Shown in pieces: positions 6,481 through 15,630 of a stretch of 64,000 nt of DNA (its first letter is position 1; each line of letters starts with the position of its first letter). The notes under the pieces were generated by a model. That model was not told the DNA's origin. It worked only from the letters and a program-made list of their open reading frames with translations, and made no database searches. A program made the position numbers and the translations under genes. The DNA comes from Parapedobacter indicus (GTDB lineage Bacteria > Bacteroidota > Bacteroidia > Sphingobacteriales > Sphingobacteriaceae): positions 1-64,000 of the forward strand of contig NZ_FOQO01000015.1 of NCBI RefSeq assembly GCF_900113765.1, read 5' to 3'.

Positions 6481-7980
6481 ATGGAAAAGCGCTTTGCATC
6501 AATCTGGTTTCCTTACTTAACCACAGACAGGCACACGATCCGGCAACCGCGCCTGCGTAAGGTGCCGTTTGTGCTGGCGGCCCCCCAACACGGCCGGATG
6601 GTCATCACCGAAGCGAACGGTGCGGCGGAAGCGCAGGGAATCGCCCGCGGGATGGTCGTGGCCGACGCAAAGGCATGCTTTCCCGACCTGGAGGTTACTG
6701 ATGCGAAGGAAGACCTGAACAAAAGGCTGCTGAAAGTACTGGGACTATGGTGCATCCGCTATACACCCATGGTGGCCATGGATCCGCCCGATGGGCTTAT
6801 CCTGGATATCAGCGGCTGCGCCCACCTGTGGAAGGGGGAAAACTATTACCTGAAAGACATCGTAGTTAAATTGCGGAAACGGGGATTCCATGTGCGTATG
6901 GCCATCGCCGGGACCATTGGTGCGGCCTGGGCGATGGCCCGTTTCGGTAAGAATCCGATCGTGGACGATGGCAGGGAAATCGATGCGCTGATGCCGTTGC
7001 CGCCGGCGGCCCTGCGGTTGGAACCGGAGGTGGTTGACCGGCTGCACAAACTCGGCCTGCGCACGATTGGCAGCTTCCTGCACATGCCATCGTCCGCGCT
7101 CCGGAGGCGTTTCGGCGAAGGCCTGCCGCTGCGTCTGCGGCAGGCATTGGGCAGGGAAGACGAGCCCATCCTCCCGCTGCGGCCGGTGCCACCCTATGTT
7201 GAACGGCTGCCCTGCCTGGAACCCATCCGCACGGCCGCGGGCATCGAGATTGCCATCGGCAACCTGCTGGAGGCGCTCTGCAAACGACTCTCCGGCGAAG
7301 GCAGGGGCCTGCGGATTGCGACATTGAAATGCCATCGCATTGACGGAAATTCTGTGCAGGTGGGAATCACAACGAGCCGTGCTACGGCCAGCATACCGCA
7401 CTTGATGAAGCTGTTTGCATGGAAGATACCGCACATCGAACCGGCTTTGGGAATTGAACTGTTCGTGCTGGAAGCGGGCAAGGTGGAGGAGGTAGACCCC
7501 GTGCAGGAAGCCCTTTGGGGTGGCGTGCCGGGACTGGAAGATACGGCGCTATCCGAACTGATCGACCGGTTGAAAGGCCGTCGGGGCGTCCGGGCGGTCT
7601 ACCGCTACCTGCCCGACGAGCATCACTGGCCCGAACGGTCATTCAGGGAGGCTTCTTCCATTACGGAAAAACCTTCCACCCTATGGAAGAGCGACCGGCC
7701 GCGGCCCACGCGACTGCTGGCTTCACCCGAACCCATTGAAGTAACCGCACCCATACCGGATTACCCGCCTATGCTGTTCCGCCACCGGGGCGAGGCGCAT
7801 ACGATCAGGAAGGCCGACGGCCCGGAACGGATCGAGCGTGAATGGTGGATGGACGAGGGCGAACACCGCGATTATTACTACGTAGAGGATGACAAGGGCC
7901 GCCGGTACTGGCTGTACCGCTCCGGCCATTATGGAGACGACCGCCCGCAACGTTGGTTTCTGCACGGATTTTTTGCATAA
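6481..7980 (+). CDS. imuB: ImuB, Y-family polymerase-like mutasome protein
   Basis: A 499-residue Y-family (DinB/UmuC-like) protein. The N-terminal palm region starts RFASIWFPYL, where active polymerases carry an acidic residue, so the first catalytic site is missing as expected for ImuB. The LILDISGCAHLW segment corresponds to the second active-site region. A helix-hairpin-helix-like part (LHKLGLRTIGSFLHMPSSAL, about 185-205) precedes the little-finger region. ImuB is known to bridge the sliding clamp and DnaE2. It starts 6 bases after imuA. Confidence 0.92.
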   Translation: MEKRFASIWFPYLTTDRHTIRQPRLRKVPFVLAAPQHGRMVITEANGAAEAQGIARGMVVADAKACFPDLEVTDAKEDLNKRLLKVLGLWCIRYTPMVAMDPPDGLILDISGCAHLWKGENYYLKDIVVKLRKRGFHVRMAIAGTIGAAWAMARFGKNPIVDDGREIDALMPLPPAALRLEPEVVDRLHKLGLRTIGSFLHMPSSALRRRFGEGLPLRLRQALGREDEPILPLRPVPPYVERLPCLEPIRTAAGIEIAIGNLLEALCKRLSGEGRGLRIATLKCHRIDGNSVQVGITTSRATASIPHLMKLFAWKIPHIEPALGIELFVLEAGKVEEVDPVQEALWGGVPGLEDTALSELIDRLKGRRGVRAVYRYLPDEHHWPERSFREASSITEKPSTLWKSDRPRPTRLLASPEPIEVTAPIPDYPPMLFRHRGEAHTIRKADGPERIEREWWMDEGEHRDYYYVEDDKGRRYWLYRSGHYGDDRPQRWFLHGFFA

Positions 7981-7992
7981 AAGAAATAGCGT

Positions 7993-10900
7993 ATGGCATA
8001 CGTGGAATTACAGGTGACGACAAATTTCAGCTTCCTCCGCGGGGCATCCCATCCGGAGGAACTGGTGGAGCAGGCCGCGGCGTTGGGCTATCAAGCCATC
8101 GCCGTCACCGATCGAAACAGCTTTGCAGGCATTGTGCGGGCGCATATGGCGGCAAAGAAGCACAAGATCCGCCTGATACCGGCCTGCCGGCTGGATCTGC
8201 TGGATGGTCCGAGCTTGCTCGCGTATCCGAAAGGCCGGGAAGCGTATGGGCGGCTTTCGACCTTGTTGACCATCGGCAACCGCCGCGCGGAGAAAGGGCA
8301 ATGTCACCTGAACAAAGTGGATGTATATGAACACGCGGCGGGCATGGAATTCATCGCCGTGCCGCCCGAGGGCCTGACGGCAACGTTTGAGCTGGAAGCA
8401 GACTATGTACGCCACATCACCGAATACCGCCAGGCATTGGGCAGCCACTTTTGTCTGGGTGCTGTACGTACCTATGCAGGCGATGATGCCAAGAAGCTGT
8501 TCCGCATCCACCAGTTATGCAAGGAACTGGACATGCCCATGGTGGCACTGAACGACGTCCATTACCACATTCCCCAGCGCCGTGAATTGCAGGACGTACT
8601 GACCTGCATCCGCGAGAAATGTACCATCCAGACGGCCGGTTATCGCCTGCATCCAAATGCCGAGCGCTACCTCAAGCCGCCGGCCGAAATGGATCGCCTA
8701 TTCCGCCAGTATCCGGAGGCCATCCGCAATGCGGAGGCCATTGCCGATGCCTGCTGTTTCTCGTTGGACGAGCTGAAATACATCTACCCCACGGAACTCG
8801 TTCCCGATGGCCGTACTCCGCAGGAAGAACTGGCCCGCCTGACCTGGGAGGGCGCAAAGGAACGGTTCAATGGCAATATTCCCAAGAAAGTCCGGGAAAC
8901 CATCGAAATGGAACTGGCTTTCATTGAAAAGAAAAACTATGCCTCGTATTTCCTGACGGTTCACGACTACGTGCGGTTTGCGCGGGAGCGCGACATCCTC
9001 TGCCAGGGCCGCGGATCCGCTGCAAACTCAACGGTCTGCTACTGCCTCGGTATTACGTCGGTCAATCCGGCTAAGTTCCGGCTATTGTTTGCCCGTTTCA
9101 TGTCCGATGCACGGGATGAACCACCGGATATCGACGTCGATTTCGAGCACGAAAGAAGGGAGGAGGTCATCCAGTACATCTATGAAAAGTATGGACGCCA
9201 CCGGGCCGCGATTGTGGCCACCGTTACCCAAGTGCGTTCCAAGGGCGCTGTGCGCGACGTGGGCAAAGCCATGGGGCTGTCGGTGGATGCCGTCGGCCGT
9301 TTAGCGGGTACGGTGAGCAGCCATTGGGACGATTACATCGACGAACAGTTGCTGGCCCAGCAAGGGTTCCGTATCGATGATCCGCACCTGCGAAAGGTGC
9401 TCGAACTCACCTACCAATACATGGGATTCCCCCGGCAGCTCGGGCAGCATACGGGCGGTTTCGTCATCACGCAATGCAACCTGCATGAGCTGTGTCCGAT
9501 CATCAACGCACGGATGGAGGACCGCACCAACCTGGAATGGAATAAGGATGACCTCGAAGCGCTCGGCTTCCTGAAGGTGGACGTACTGGCGTTGGGCATG
9601 CTGACATGCATCCGCAAGGGATTCGATCTGGCCAAGCGACATTATGGGCTGGACCTGACCTTGGCAAATGTCGAACAAGATGACCCGAAGGTATACGACA
9701 TGATCGGCCATGCCGACACGCTGGGTGTCTTCCAGATCGAAAGCCGGGCACAGATGTCGATGTTGCCGCGGCTGCGCCCACGGGAATTCTACGACCTGGT
9801 GATCGAGGTGGCCATCGTGCGGCCGGGGCCAATCCAGGGCGATATGGTGCATCCCTACCTGCGGCGGCGCAATGGCGAGGAGGCCGAGGAGTACCCCTCG
9901 GAGGAGATCCGGGAAATTCTTAAAAAGACACTGGGCGTACCGCTGTTCCAGGAACAGGCCATGGAAATCGCGATCGTGGCGGCGGAATTCACGGCCGCGG
10001 AAGCCGATGAACTCCGACGCAGCATGGCGACGTTCAAGGCCAAAGGACAGGTCTCCGCCTTTCACAAAAAGATGGTGGACGGTATGATGAAGAAGGGCTA
10101 TACGGAGGATTTTGCCAACCGGGTGTTCAAACAACTCGAAGGATTCGGGAGTTATGGATTCCCCGAGAGCCATGCAGCATCCTTCGCCCTGCTGGTGTAC
10201 ATATCCTCCTGGCTGAAATATTATTATCCGGATATCTTCGCAGCCGCCCTGCTCAACAGCCAACCCATGGGATTCTACCAGCCCGCCCAGATCGTCATCG
10301 ATGCACGCAAGCATGGGGTGGAAGTGCGGTCAGTCGATGTAAATAGGTCGCAATGGGACCATACACTGGAGGGAAGGTTCGGTCAGCGCCTTCACGCGCT
10401 GCGCCTCGGTTTCCGGCAGGTAAAGGGCCTGCGTGAGGACGACATGCAGGTGCTGATCGATGCACGCCCTGCTGAAGGATATACCGAGGTTACCGCACTG
10501 GTGGATGCAGGTGTTCCGCTGGCGGCCATGGAGCGGCTGGCCGACGCGGATGCATTCCGGTCCCTCGGGCTGGACCGCCGGCAGGCGCTGTGGGCGGTAT
10601 CGGCCCTGGCCGACCGGCCTGTGGCCCTCTTCGAGGGCCAGCCAACCGAATGCACGAAGGAAGGCCAGATTAAGCTTCCCTTGATGACAGCAGGAGAGCA
10701 CGTAGTGCAGGATTATGCCAGCACGGCGCTTTCCATCAAAGCACACCCCGTGAGTTTCCTGCGGGAGAAATTGGACCTACTGCATGTAATACCCACCGGG
10801 AATCTACCCCAAATGAAGGACGGAATGTTTATCAAAGTATGTGGCATGATTACGGTGCGGCAGCGGCCCGGTACTGCCAAGGGCGTATTGTTCGTAACCA

Positions 10901-11139
10901 TCGAAGACGAAACGGGGTTTGCCAACCTAGTTGTGTGGGGCAAAATGTTCGAAAAATACCGCCGCGAGATTCTGCAGTCCCGGCTGCTGCTTGTATCGGG
11001 CAAGTTGCAGATCGAGGGCGAGGTCATCCACGTTGTCGTGCAGCATTGCACCAACCTGAACGGCTGGTTGCGGGGAATAGCAAGCCCCGAGGGAACCGAT
11101 ACCACGGGTGTATTTCATAAAGGGAGGAATTTTCAATAG
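7993..11139 (+). CDS. dnaE2: Error-prone DNA polymerase III alpha subunit DnaE2
   Basis: A 1048-residue C-family polymerase. An N-terminal PHP domain (SFLRGASHPEELVEQA) is followed by the polymerase core with CQGRGSAANSTVCYCLG and PPDIDVDFEHERREEVIQYI (about 375), carrying the catalytic Asp pair. Fingers and helix-hairpin-helix regions follow, and a C-terminal OB fold is seen at about 950-1030. The length fits DnaE2 (about 1000-1100) rather than the replicative DnaE1. It follows imuB by 12 bases and completes the mutasome operon. It ends convergently with the cytochrome gene. Confidence 0.95.
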   Translation: MAYVELQVTTNFSFLRGASHPEELVEQAAALGYQAIAVTDRNSFAGIVRAHMAAKKHKIRLIPACRLDLLDGPSLLAYPKGREAYGRLSTLLTIGNRRAEKGQCHLNKVDVYEHAAGMEFIAVPPEGLTATFELEADYVRHITEYRQALGSHFCLGAVRTYAGDDAKKLFRIHQLCKELDMPMVALNDVHYHIPQRRELQDVLTCIREKCTIQTAGYRLHPNAERYLKPPAEMDRLFRQYPEAIRNAEAIADACCFSLDELKYIYPTELVPDGRTPQEELARLTWEGAKERFNGNIPKKVRETIEMELAFIEKKNYASYFLTVHDYVRFARERDILCQGRGSAANSTVCYCLGITSVNPAKFRLLFARFMSDARDEPPDIDVDFEHERREEVIQYIYEKYGRHRAAIVATVTQVRSKGAVRDVGKAMGLSVDAVGRLAGTVSSHWDDYIDEQLLAQQGFRIDDPHLRKVLELTYQYMGFPRQLGQHTGGFVITQCNLHELCPIINARMEDRTNLEWNKDDLEALGFLKVDVLALGMLTCIRKGFDLAKRHYGLDLTLANVEQDDPKVYDMIGHADTLGVFQIESRAQMSMLPRLRPREFYDLVIEVAIVRPGPIQGDMVHPYLRRRNGEEAEEYPSEEIREILKKTLGVPLFQEQAMEIAIVAAEFTAAEADELRRSMATFKAKGQVSAFHKKMVDGMMKKGYTEDFANRVFKQLEGFGSYGFPESHAASFALLVYISSWLKYYYPDIFAAALLNSQPMGFYQPAQIVIDARKHGVEVRSVDVNRSQWDHTLEGRFGQRLHALRLGFRQVKGLREDDMQVLIDARPAEGYTEVTALVDAGVPLAAMERLADADAFRSLGLDRRQALWAVSALADRPVALFEGQPTECTKEGQIKLPLMTAGEHVVQDYASTALSIKAHPVSFLREKLDLLHVIPTGNLPQMKDGMFIKVCGMITVRQRPGTAKGVLFVTIEDETGFANLVVWGKMFEKYRREILQSRLLLVSGKLQIEGEVIHVVVQHCTNLNGWLRGIASPEGTDTTGVFHKGRNFQ

Positions 11140-11183
11140 CAACCGTCCTTCTGTTTTCATCTTCAAAGACTGGCTCCCCGGAT

Positions 11184-12158
11184 TTAATTTGCATAACTTC
11201 TGACCAGAATGGGTACATTCTTCGGTTCCAGACTTTTTAAGTAGACGTAAATAGCTTCCAGATCTTGCTTGCTCATGCCAGCATACATTGTCCACGGCAT
11301 CGGCGAATTGAGCTCGTCCTTCGCCATTGGTTTGGGATGGTAACTGCTATCCGCATACGCCTTAAATTTGTTTACAAAAAGCTCCTTCGTCCATGCTCCG
11401 ATCCCGGTCTCGGGGTGCGGGGTAATATTAGGAGCACGGATGACACCCGCAGGCTGACGAAATTCCATGCCGCCACCGAATTCACTACCCGGAACCACCC
11501 GCCCTTTATCCTGTTTGCTATGACAGTCGACACAGCCTGCAACGTTAACCAGATACGCACCGTAGTTAGTCGTATCACTTGGCAATGGTTTCAATTGATG
11601 GGCTGCAGGCGACGGAGATAGCTTATTCAGCAGATTGACCGGAAAGTCCAATTCAGGTGCCGGTACATCATTCTTGACAGCCGCTAGTGTCCGTAAGTAG
11701 GCGATGATGCTGTACACATCTGCTTTGTCCATCTGCCCGAAACGGTGATAACCCATGACCGGAAACAGGGCTCGACCGTCTTTGCCCACCCCCGTGGTAA
11801 CGGCACGGTAGATCTCACCGTCTGTCCAATGGGACAAGCCGTAGGGCGTCAGATTGGTGGAATAGATCGTGCCCGGAAATCCGGCTTCTTTTGCGAATCG
11901 CTCCCCACCGCTTCCTTCGCTTCCTTTGGTTAGGGGGCCGCTAAAGATGCGCCAATCCCGCTGGCTATGGCAGTCCATGCATACCGCCACATGGGTGGCT
12001 AAATATTTTCCTCTTTCTATGCTTGCACGGTCTTTGCTAACCCGGATATCCGGCGCATCGCCTACATTAGGCAACGCAAAATCGACATATAAACCGGTGC
12101 CCAATGCCAGAAGTAGGACCACTCCCATGACGAGTCCGAAAACTTTTAAAAATTTCAT
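11184..12158 (-). CDS. Membrane-anchored diheme cytochrome c
   Basis: A 324-residue protein with an N-terminal membrane segment or signal anchor (residues 5-28) and two heme c sites, CMDCH near residue 62 and CVDCH near 208, each in a class I cytochrome domain. GKYLATHVAVCMDCH and GAYLVNVAGCVDCH are typical of the c-type subunits of membrane alcohol or aldehyde dehydrogenases and related oxidases. No dehydrogenase subunit is next to it, so the electron donor is unknown. It acts on the periplasmic side. It ends 44 bases from dnaE2, convergently. Confidence 0.9.
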   Translation of the reverse strand: MKFLKVFGLVMGVVLLLALGTGLYVDFALPNVGDAPDIRVSKDRASIERGKYLATHVAVCMDCHSQRDWRIFSGPLTKGSEGSGGERFAKEAGFPGTIYSTNLTPYGLSHWTDGEIYRAVTTGVGKDGRALFPVMGYHRFGQMDKADVYSIIAYLRTLAAVKNDVPAPELDFPVNLLNKLSPSPAAHQLKPLPSDTTNYGAYLVNVAGCVDCHSKQDKGRVVPGSEFGGGMEFRQPAGVIRAPNITPHPETGIGAWTKELFVNKFKAYADSSYHPKPMAKDELNSPMPWTMYAGMSKQDLEAIYVYLKSLEPKNVPILVRSYAN

Positions 12159-12297
12159 GTTTTATTTGTTTATGTAAGTTGTATTTGAGAAAATGCATCT
12201 TCATTTTCACAAAAATCAGCCCGTATCAGCGGTTGTTCAATAAAAGTAGACAGACAGCCGGTTTATAACGACAAACGGCAGAAATAATAGCGTAAAC

Positions 12298-13011
12298 TTA
12301 TTTCAGCCGTTTACGGAGTTCATCTTTATAATTTCGACCGATAGGTAGCTCCCTGCCCAAGATCTCAATGGCAAAGGAGTAATAGCTTTGAATTTTTTCA
12401 ATGGAAACGATAAAGGAACGGTGTATCCGGACAAATTTTTCATCGGGCAGCAGCTCCGCCAATACGCTGATTTTCTGCTTGCTGATATACGTCTTGTCGG
12501 CCAGGACAACTTTGATGTAGTCCTTTAGGCTTTCTACCCAATAAATATCGTCTACATTAAGCTTCACATTTTTGCGGTCGACGCGTAAATAAAGAAAACT
12601 ATCGTTCTTAACGGTTGATGTTGAGCTGGGGGGTGTAACGGGCAAGTAATCGGGACGGTACCCATTGAATACTTTATCCATTGCCTTCAGAAACCGATCG
12701 AAGGGAATGGGTTTGAGCAGGTAGTCAACGGCATTCAGATCAAAGCCCTCAAGGGCATAGTCCTGATAAGCGGTAGTAAAGATAATCCGGGGTGGATTCG
12801 TTAGCGTTCTGACCAGGTCCGTACCGAGCAATCCCGGCATCTTAATATCGAGAAATAGCAGGTCTATCTTATGCTTCTGGAGGATCTGGAATGCCTGCAC
12901 GGCGTTGTTGCATTTGGCGACCAGGTGCAAATCGGGAAAGTTGGCTATATATCTTTCGATGATGTCGAGCGCATGAGGTTCGTCATCGACAATCAATGTT
13001 TTTATTTCCAT
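12298..13011 (-). CDS. LytTR response regulator
   Basis: A 237-residue regulator. The receiver has the acidic pair in LIVDDEPHA, the phosphoacceptor Asp55 in LFLDIKMPG and the conserved Lys in DYLLKPIPF. Residues about 140-237 form a LytTR DNA-binding domain (ESLKDYIKVVL, FVRIHRSFIVSIEKI). Its start overlaps the end of the upstream kinase gene by 10 bases, which indicates translational coupling as a two-component pair. All expected residues are present, in contrast to the truncated regulator at 1121. Confidence 0.93.
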   Translation of the reverse strand: MEIKTLIVDDEPHALDIIERYIANFPDLHLVAKCNNAVQAFQILQKHKIDLLFLDIKMPGLLGTDLVRTLTNPPRIIFTTAYQDYALEGFDLNAVDYLLKPIPFDRFLKAMDKVFNGYRPDYLPVTPPSSTSTVKNDSFLYLRVDRKNVKLNVDDIYWVESLKDYIKVVLADKTYISKQKISVLAELLPDEKFVRIHRSFIVSIEKIQSYYSFAIEILGRELPIGRNYKDELRKRLK

Positions 13012-14180
13012 GAACGACTGGTTTTGGGTTTTGAAAACATGGTGCCTGCATGGCCTGAATCAGACGACGTTTCTCGTTCCGCTGTCGTTATCAGATTGGG
13101 TACCGCACCAAAGTTTATCTGTAGAATTGCCAAATACATGTCTTGTTCATCATAGGTGGTAAATAGATGGGTTTCAGGATACATCAACTCCAGCCGCTTT
13201 TTTAAATTCTGAAGGCCGATGTTGCCACAGGCCGCGTCCCGTTCGATGGGTTGACCCGGCTTGCTGTTAGACACTTTGAGTTTGAGGCGATAGGCATCCA
13301 CATCAAGGTCTATGTTGATCCAGGCCTCCTCAGTCATCTCGCTAGCTCCATGCTTAAAGGCATTTTCGATCAGCGGGATCATCAATAGGGGAGCGATACG
13401 TTGATCCGTTATCGATCCTTTTATACTGAAATTAAGATCTAAGCGGTCTCCGTAACGCAGTTGTTCCAACGTCAGGTAATTTTGGATGATGGCCACGTCC
13501 CGCTTCAGCGATACGTAATCGGCATTACACTCGTAAAGCATGTAACGAAGTATATCCGATAACCCCAACACCACCTCCGATGATTTGGGCGATTGATCAA
13601 GCGTGAGCGCATACAGATTATTCAGGGTGTTAAAAAGGAAATGCGGATGAATCTGTGACTTCAAAAAATTTAGCTCGGCCTGCAAAGCGACCTGCTTACG
13701 CTCATACCACATGCGGAAAAACTTAATGACCAGCGCGATCCATACGACTGAATTGCTCTGTTCCAGCCCATGAATCATGTACTCCATGTTTGTAAGCTGC
13801 TTGAGAAATGTCCCCTCTATTTTCTGCCATTGCCAGTTAGGGTTGACTTTACGCATCTCCTTAAAAAAATAGGGGTCCGCAAAAAGGATCTCAATGACCC
13901 GGTATGCCAATAAACAACCAACAGCAAGGAGGACAAAAGAAAGCGTCAATTGTAGAAATTTTCGAGTGTAGAGGTATTTGGGAATAATTACGTAGCTCAG
14001 TGTATAGAAATAGACAACATGTACCGGAAATAGCATCATGACGGTATTGAATGCCACCTTGAATCCGGGCCCGCCCACCTCAAACAGCGTGGTCAGGAAG
14101 GCGACAATACACAACCAAAAAATTACATGCACAAGCACGCGATCGTTAGCCTTCCAGATGGTGTTTATTTCCATATACAA
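13002..14180 (-). CDS. LytS/YehU-type sensor histidine kinase
   Basis: A 392-residue membrane kinase with four predicted membrane spans in the first 155 residues. The His_kinase motif is FLKSQIHPHFLFNTLNNLY (phosphoacceptor His about residue 180), followed by an ATPase domain with PLIENAFKHGA and GNIGLQNLKKRLELMYP. It is a close match to the standard family, with a LytTR regulator directly downstream. Translation may start at the first ATG or at the third residue. It is transcribed divergently from the YceI gene. Confidence 0.93.
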   Translation of the reverse strand: MYMEINTIWKANDRVLVHVIFWLCIVAFLTTLFEVGGPGFKVAFNTVMMLFPVHVVYFYTLSYVIIPKYLYTRKFLQLTLSFVLLAVGCLLAYRVIEILFADPYFFKEMRKVNPNWQWQKIEGTFLKQLTNMEYMIHGLEQSNSVVWIALVIKFFRMWYERKQVALQAELNFLKSQIHPHFLFNTLNNLYALTLDQSPKSSEVVLGLSDILRYMLYECNADYVSLKRDVAIIQNYLTLEQLRYGDRLDLNFSIKGSITDQRIAPLLMIPLIENAFKHGASEMTEEAWINIDLDVDAYRLKLKVSNSKPGQPIERDAACGNIGLQNLKKRLELMYPETHLFTTYDEQDMYLAILQINFGAVPNLITTAERETSSDSGHAGTMFSKPKTSRSWK

Positions 14181-14212
14181 AGGTATTTAATTTCGGAAGA
14201 TTCCAAGCAGCG

Positions 14213-14375
14213 GTCGACAGAGTGCAATTATTTGTCGACCAACGACATATCGTACTGCTTACAGGGTTTGACGAGGAAAAGCAGGCAAAGCAGAAAATTG
14301 TAAATCAGAACCGGTGGGAGCTACTGCGTAGCAGATTTCCAGCCAAGTGTCGACGAAACTATGCATTCCGTCGAC
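14213..14375. promoter_or_regulatory. Four GTCGAC sites in a divergent promoter region
   Basis: The 250-base gap between the kinase and the YceI lipoprotein holds four GTCGAC palindromes, at 14213-14218, 14234-14239, 14349-14354 and 14370-14375. Each pair is centred 21 bases apart, that is two helical turns, and the pairs are 136 bases apart. This could be a paired operator. No known regulator site is recognised. Confidence 0.45.
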
Positions 14376-14430
14376 GCCGCTACCGGTTACATCCGAAAGT
14401 GGGCATACTTGCAGAAAAATTAATTGAACA

Positions 14431-15054
14431 ATGAAAAAGAAAAATGCAATGATTGCCATCTGCCTGTCTGTCGCATTGATGGGATGTAAAAAGGAAACGG
14501 GGTCAGTGGCAGCGGGTGAAGAGATGTTGGCTGTGGAAACGGGTTCCACGGCAGCCTGGAAGGGTTACCTAGAAACCGGCTATTTCAATTCGGGCACGAT
14601 AGCACTGGAAGCGGAAGATTTCATACTAAAAGGTGAAGAGATCAGGGGCGGAGAAATCAGTATTCCGATTTCCTCTATCGTCGTCACGAATGATCTTCCG
14701 GCGGATAAAAAGCTGGAACTGACACATCATCTGCAAAGCGCGGATTTTTTTAACCTGGCTCTTTATCCACACCTGGTCTACACGGTAAGTTCGGCACAGA
14801 AAACTGCTGCAGTTGACTCCAAAGGCAATAACTACCTGATCAAAGGAAATCTCAAGCTGCTGGGTAAATCACTTCCGCTGGATATCCCCGCAAAAATCAC
14901 TATTTCGGCCACTGACGTGAAGGTCGTTTCCAATTTCACCTTTGATCGTACCCAGTGGGGGATGACCTATGCTTCGGATGCCAATCTACCGGCGGCAGAT
15001 AAGATCAAGAATGAAATCGAAGTAGATATAGACCTGAGAGCAGTCCGATTTTAG
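14431..15054 (+). CDS. YceI-family lipoprotein
   Basis: A 207-residue exported protein. The N-terminus is a lipoprotein signal with lipobox LMGC (Cys19). The rest is a YceI-like lipocalin-type beta barrel: GTIALEAEDFILKGEEI, then KLELTHHLQSADFFNLALYP, a signature of the family, and FTFDRTQWGMTY near the C-terminus. YceI proteins bind long-chain isoprenoid or other hydrophobic ligands in the periplasm. It stands alone, 130 bases before the SnoaL-like gene. Confidence 0.9.
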   Translation: MKKKNAMIAICLSVALMGCKKETGSVAAGEEMLAVETGSTAAWKGYLETGYFNSGTIALEAEDFILKGEEIRGGEISIPISSIVVTNDLPADKKLELTHHLQSADFFNLALYPHLVYTVSSAQKTAAVDSKGNNYLIKGNLKLLGKSLPLDIPAKITISATDVKVVSNFTFDRTQWGMTYASDANLPAADKIKNEIEVDIDLRAVRF

Positions 15055-15183
15055 TCGCTGCTGTTTCCGATTGGCGTACGTCTCTGCTGAGCGGCGCCGA
15101 TCGTGCAAATCAGCCGATTGATAAGTGCGCTGCAGCGCACATTGGTAAGACAGACACGAATTTAAATCACACGTTAAAGAAAG

Positions 15184-15615
15184 ATGAACAGCGAAAAACA
15201 ATTGGTTTTGGATTTTATAGATGCCGTATGGAATAAACAGCGGACGGATTTGCTGATGGATTTTGTAGGGGAGAACTACGTTGACCATTCCTTGCCTCCT
15301 GGCTTTCCGGAAGGTGCTAAAGGAACTAAAATGTGGATTGCGGCAACCAGCAAATCCTTTCAACACAGCACGACGATAGAACACATGATTTCAGAGGGCA
15401 ACAAGGTCTGTATACGGGTCTCCATGAAATTACAGCATATCGGCGAATGGAGGGGGCACGCTGCAACCGGGGTAGCGGTGACGGCGGGAGGGTTTCGATT
15501 TTTTGAATTAGTAAATGGCCGTATCTCGCAGCAGTGGGCGCTGATTGATGGCAACCGCATCGAGGAAGCGATTGCCGGTGCCGGTGATGCACATGGATGC
15601 CGGTTGGCAATATAA
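15184..15615 (+). CDS. SnoaL-like / ester cyclase family protein
   Basis: A 143-residue cytoplasmic protein with an NTF2-like fold of the SnoaL type. Recognisable parts are FIDAVWNKQRTDLLMDFV, ENYVDHSLPPGFPEG, and the closing GRISQQWALIDGNRIEEAI. The family includes polyketide cyclases and many uncharacterised small-molecule-binding proteins, so the reaction cannot be stated. It ends 15 bases before the lipoprotein gene and may be co-transcribed with it. Confidence 0.82.
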   Translation: MNSEKQLVLDFIDAVWNKQRTDLLMDFVGENYVDHSLPPGFPEGAKGTKMWIAATSKSFQHSTTIEHMISEGNKVCIRVSMKLQHIGEWRGHAATGVAVTAGGFRFFELVNGRISQQWALIDGNRIEEAIAGAGDAHGCRLAI

Positions 15616-15630
15616 AGCAGCGAGGACGAA

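Noticed and set aside
6745-7434. Long minus-strand frame opposite imuB
   Set aside because: Its composition mirrors the plus-strand coding sequence; imuB is unambiguous here.
14222-14434. 70-codon frame before the YceI gene
   Set aside because: It lies across the GTCGAC sites, is very basic, has no family pattern and overlaps the YceI start.
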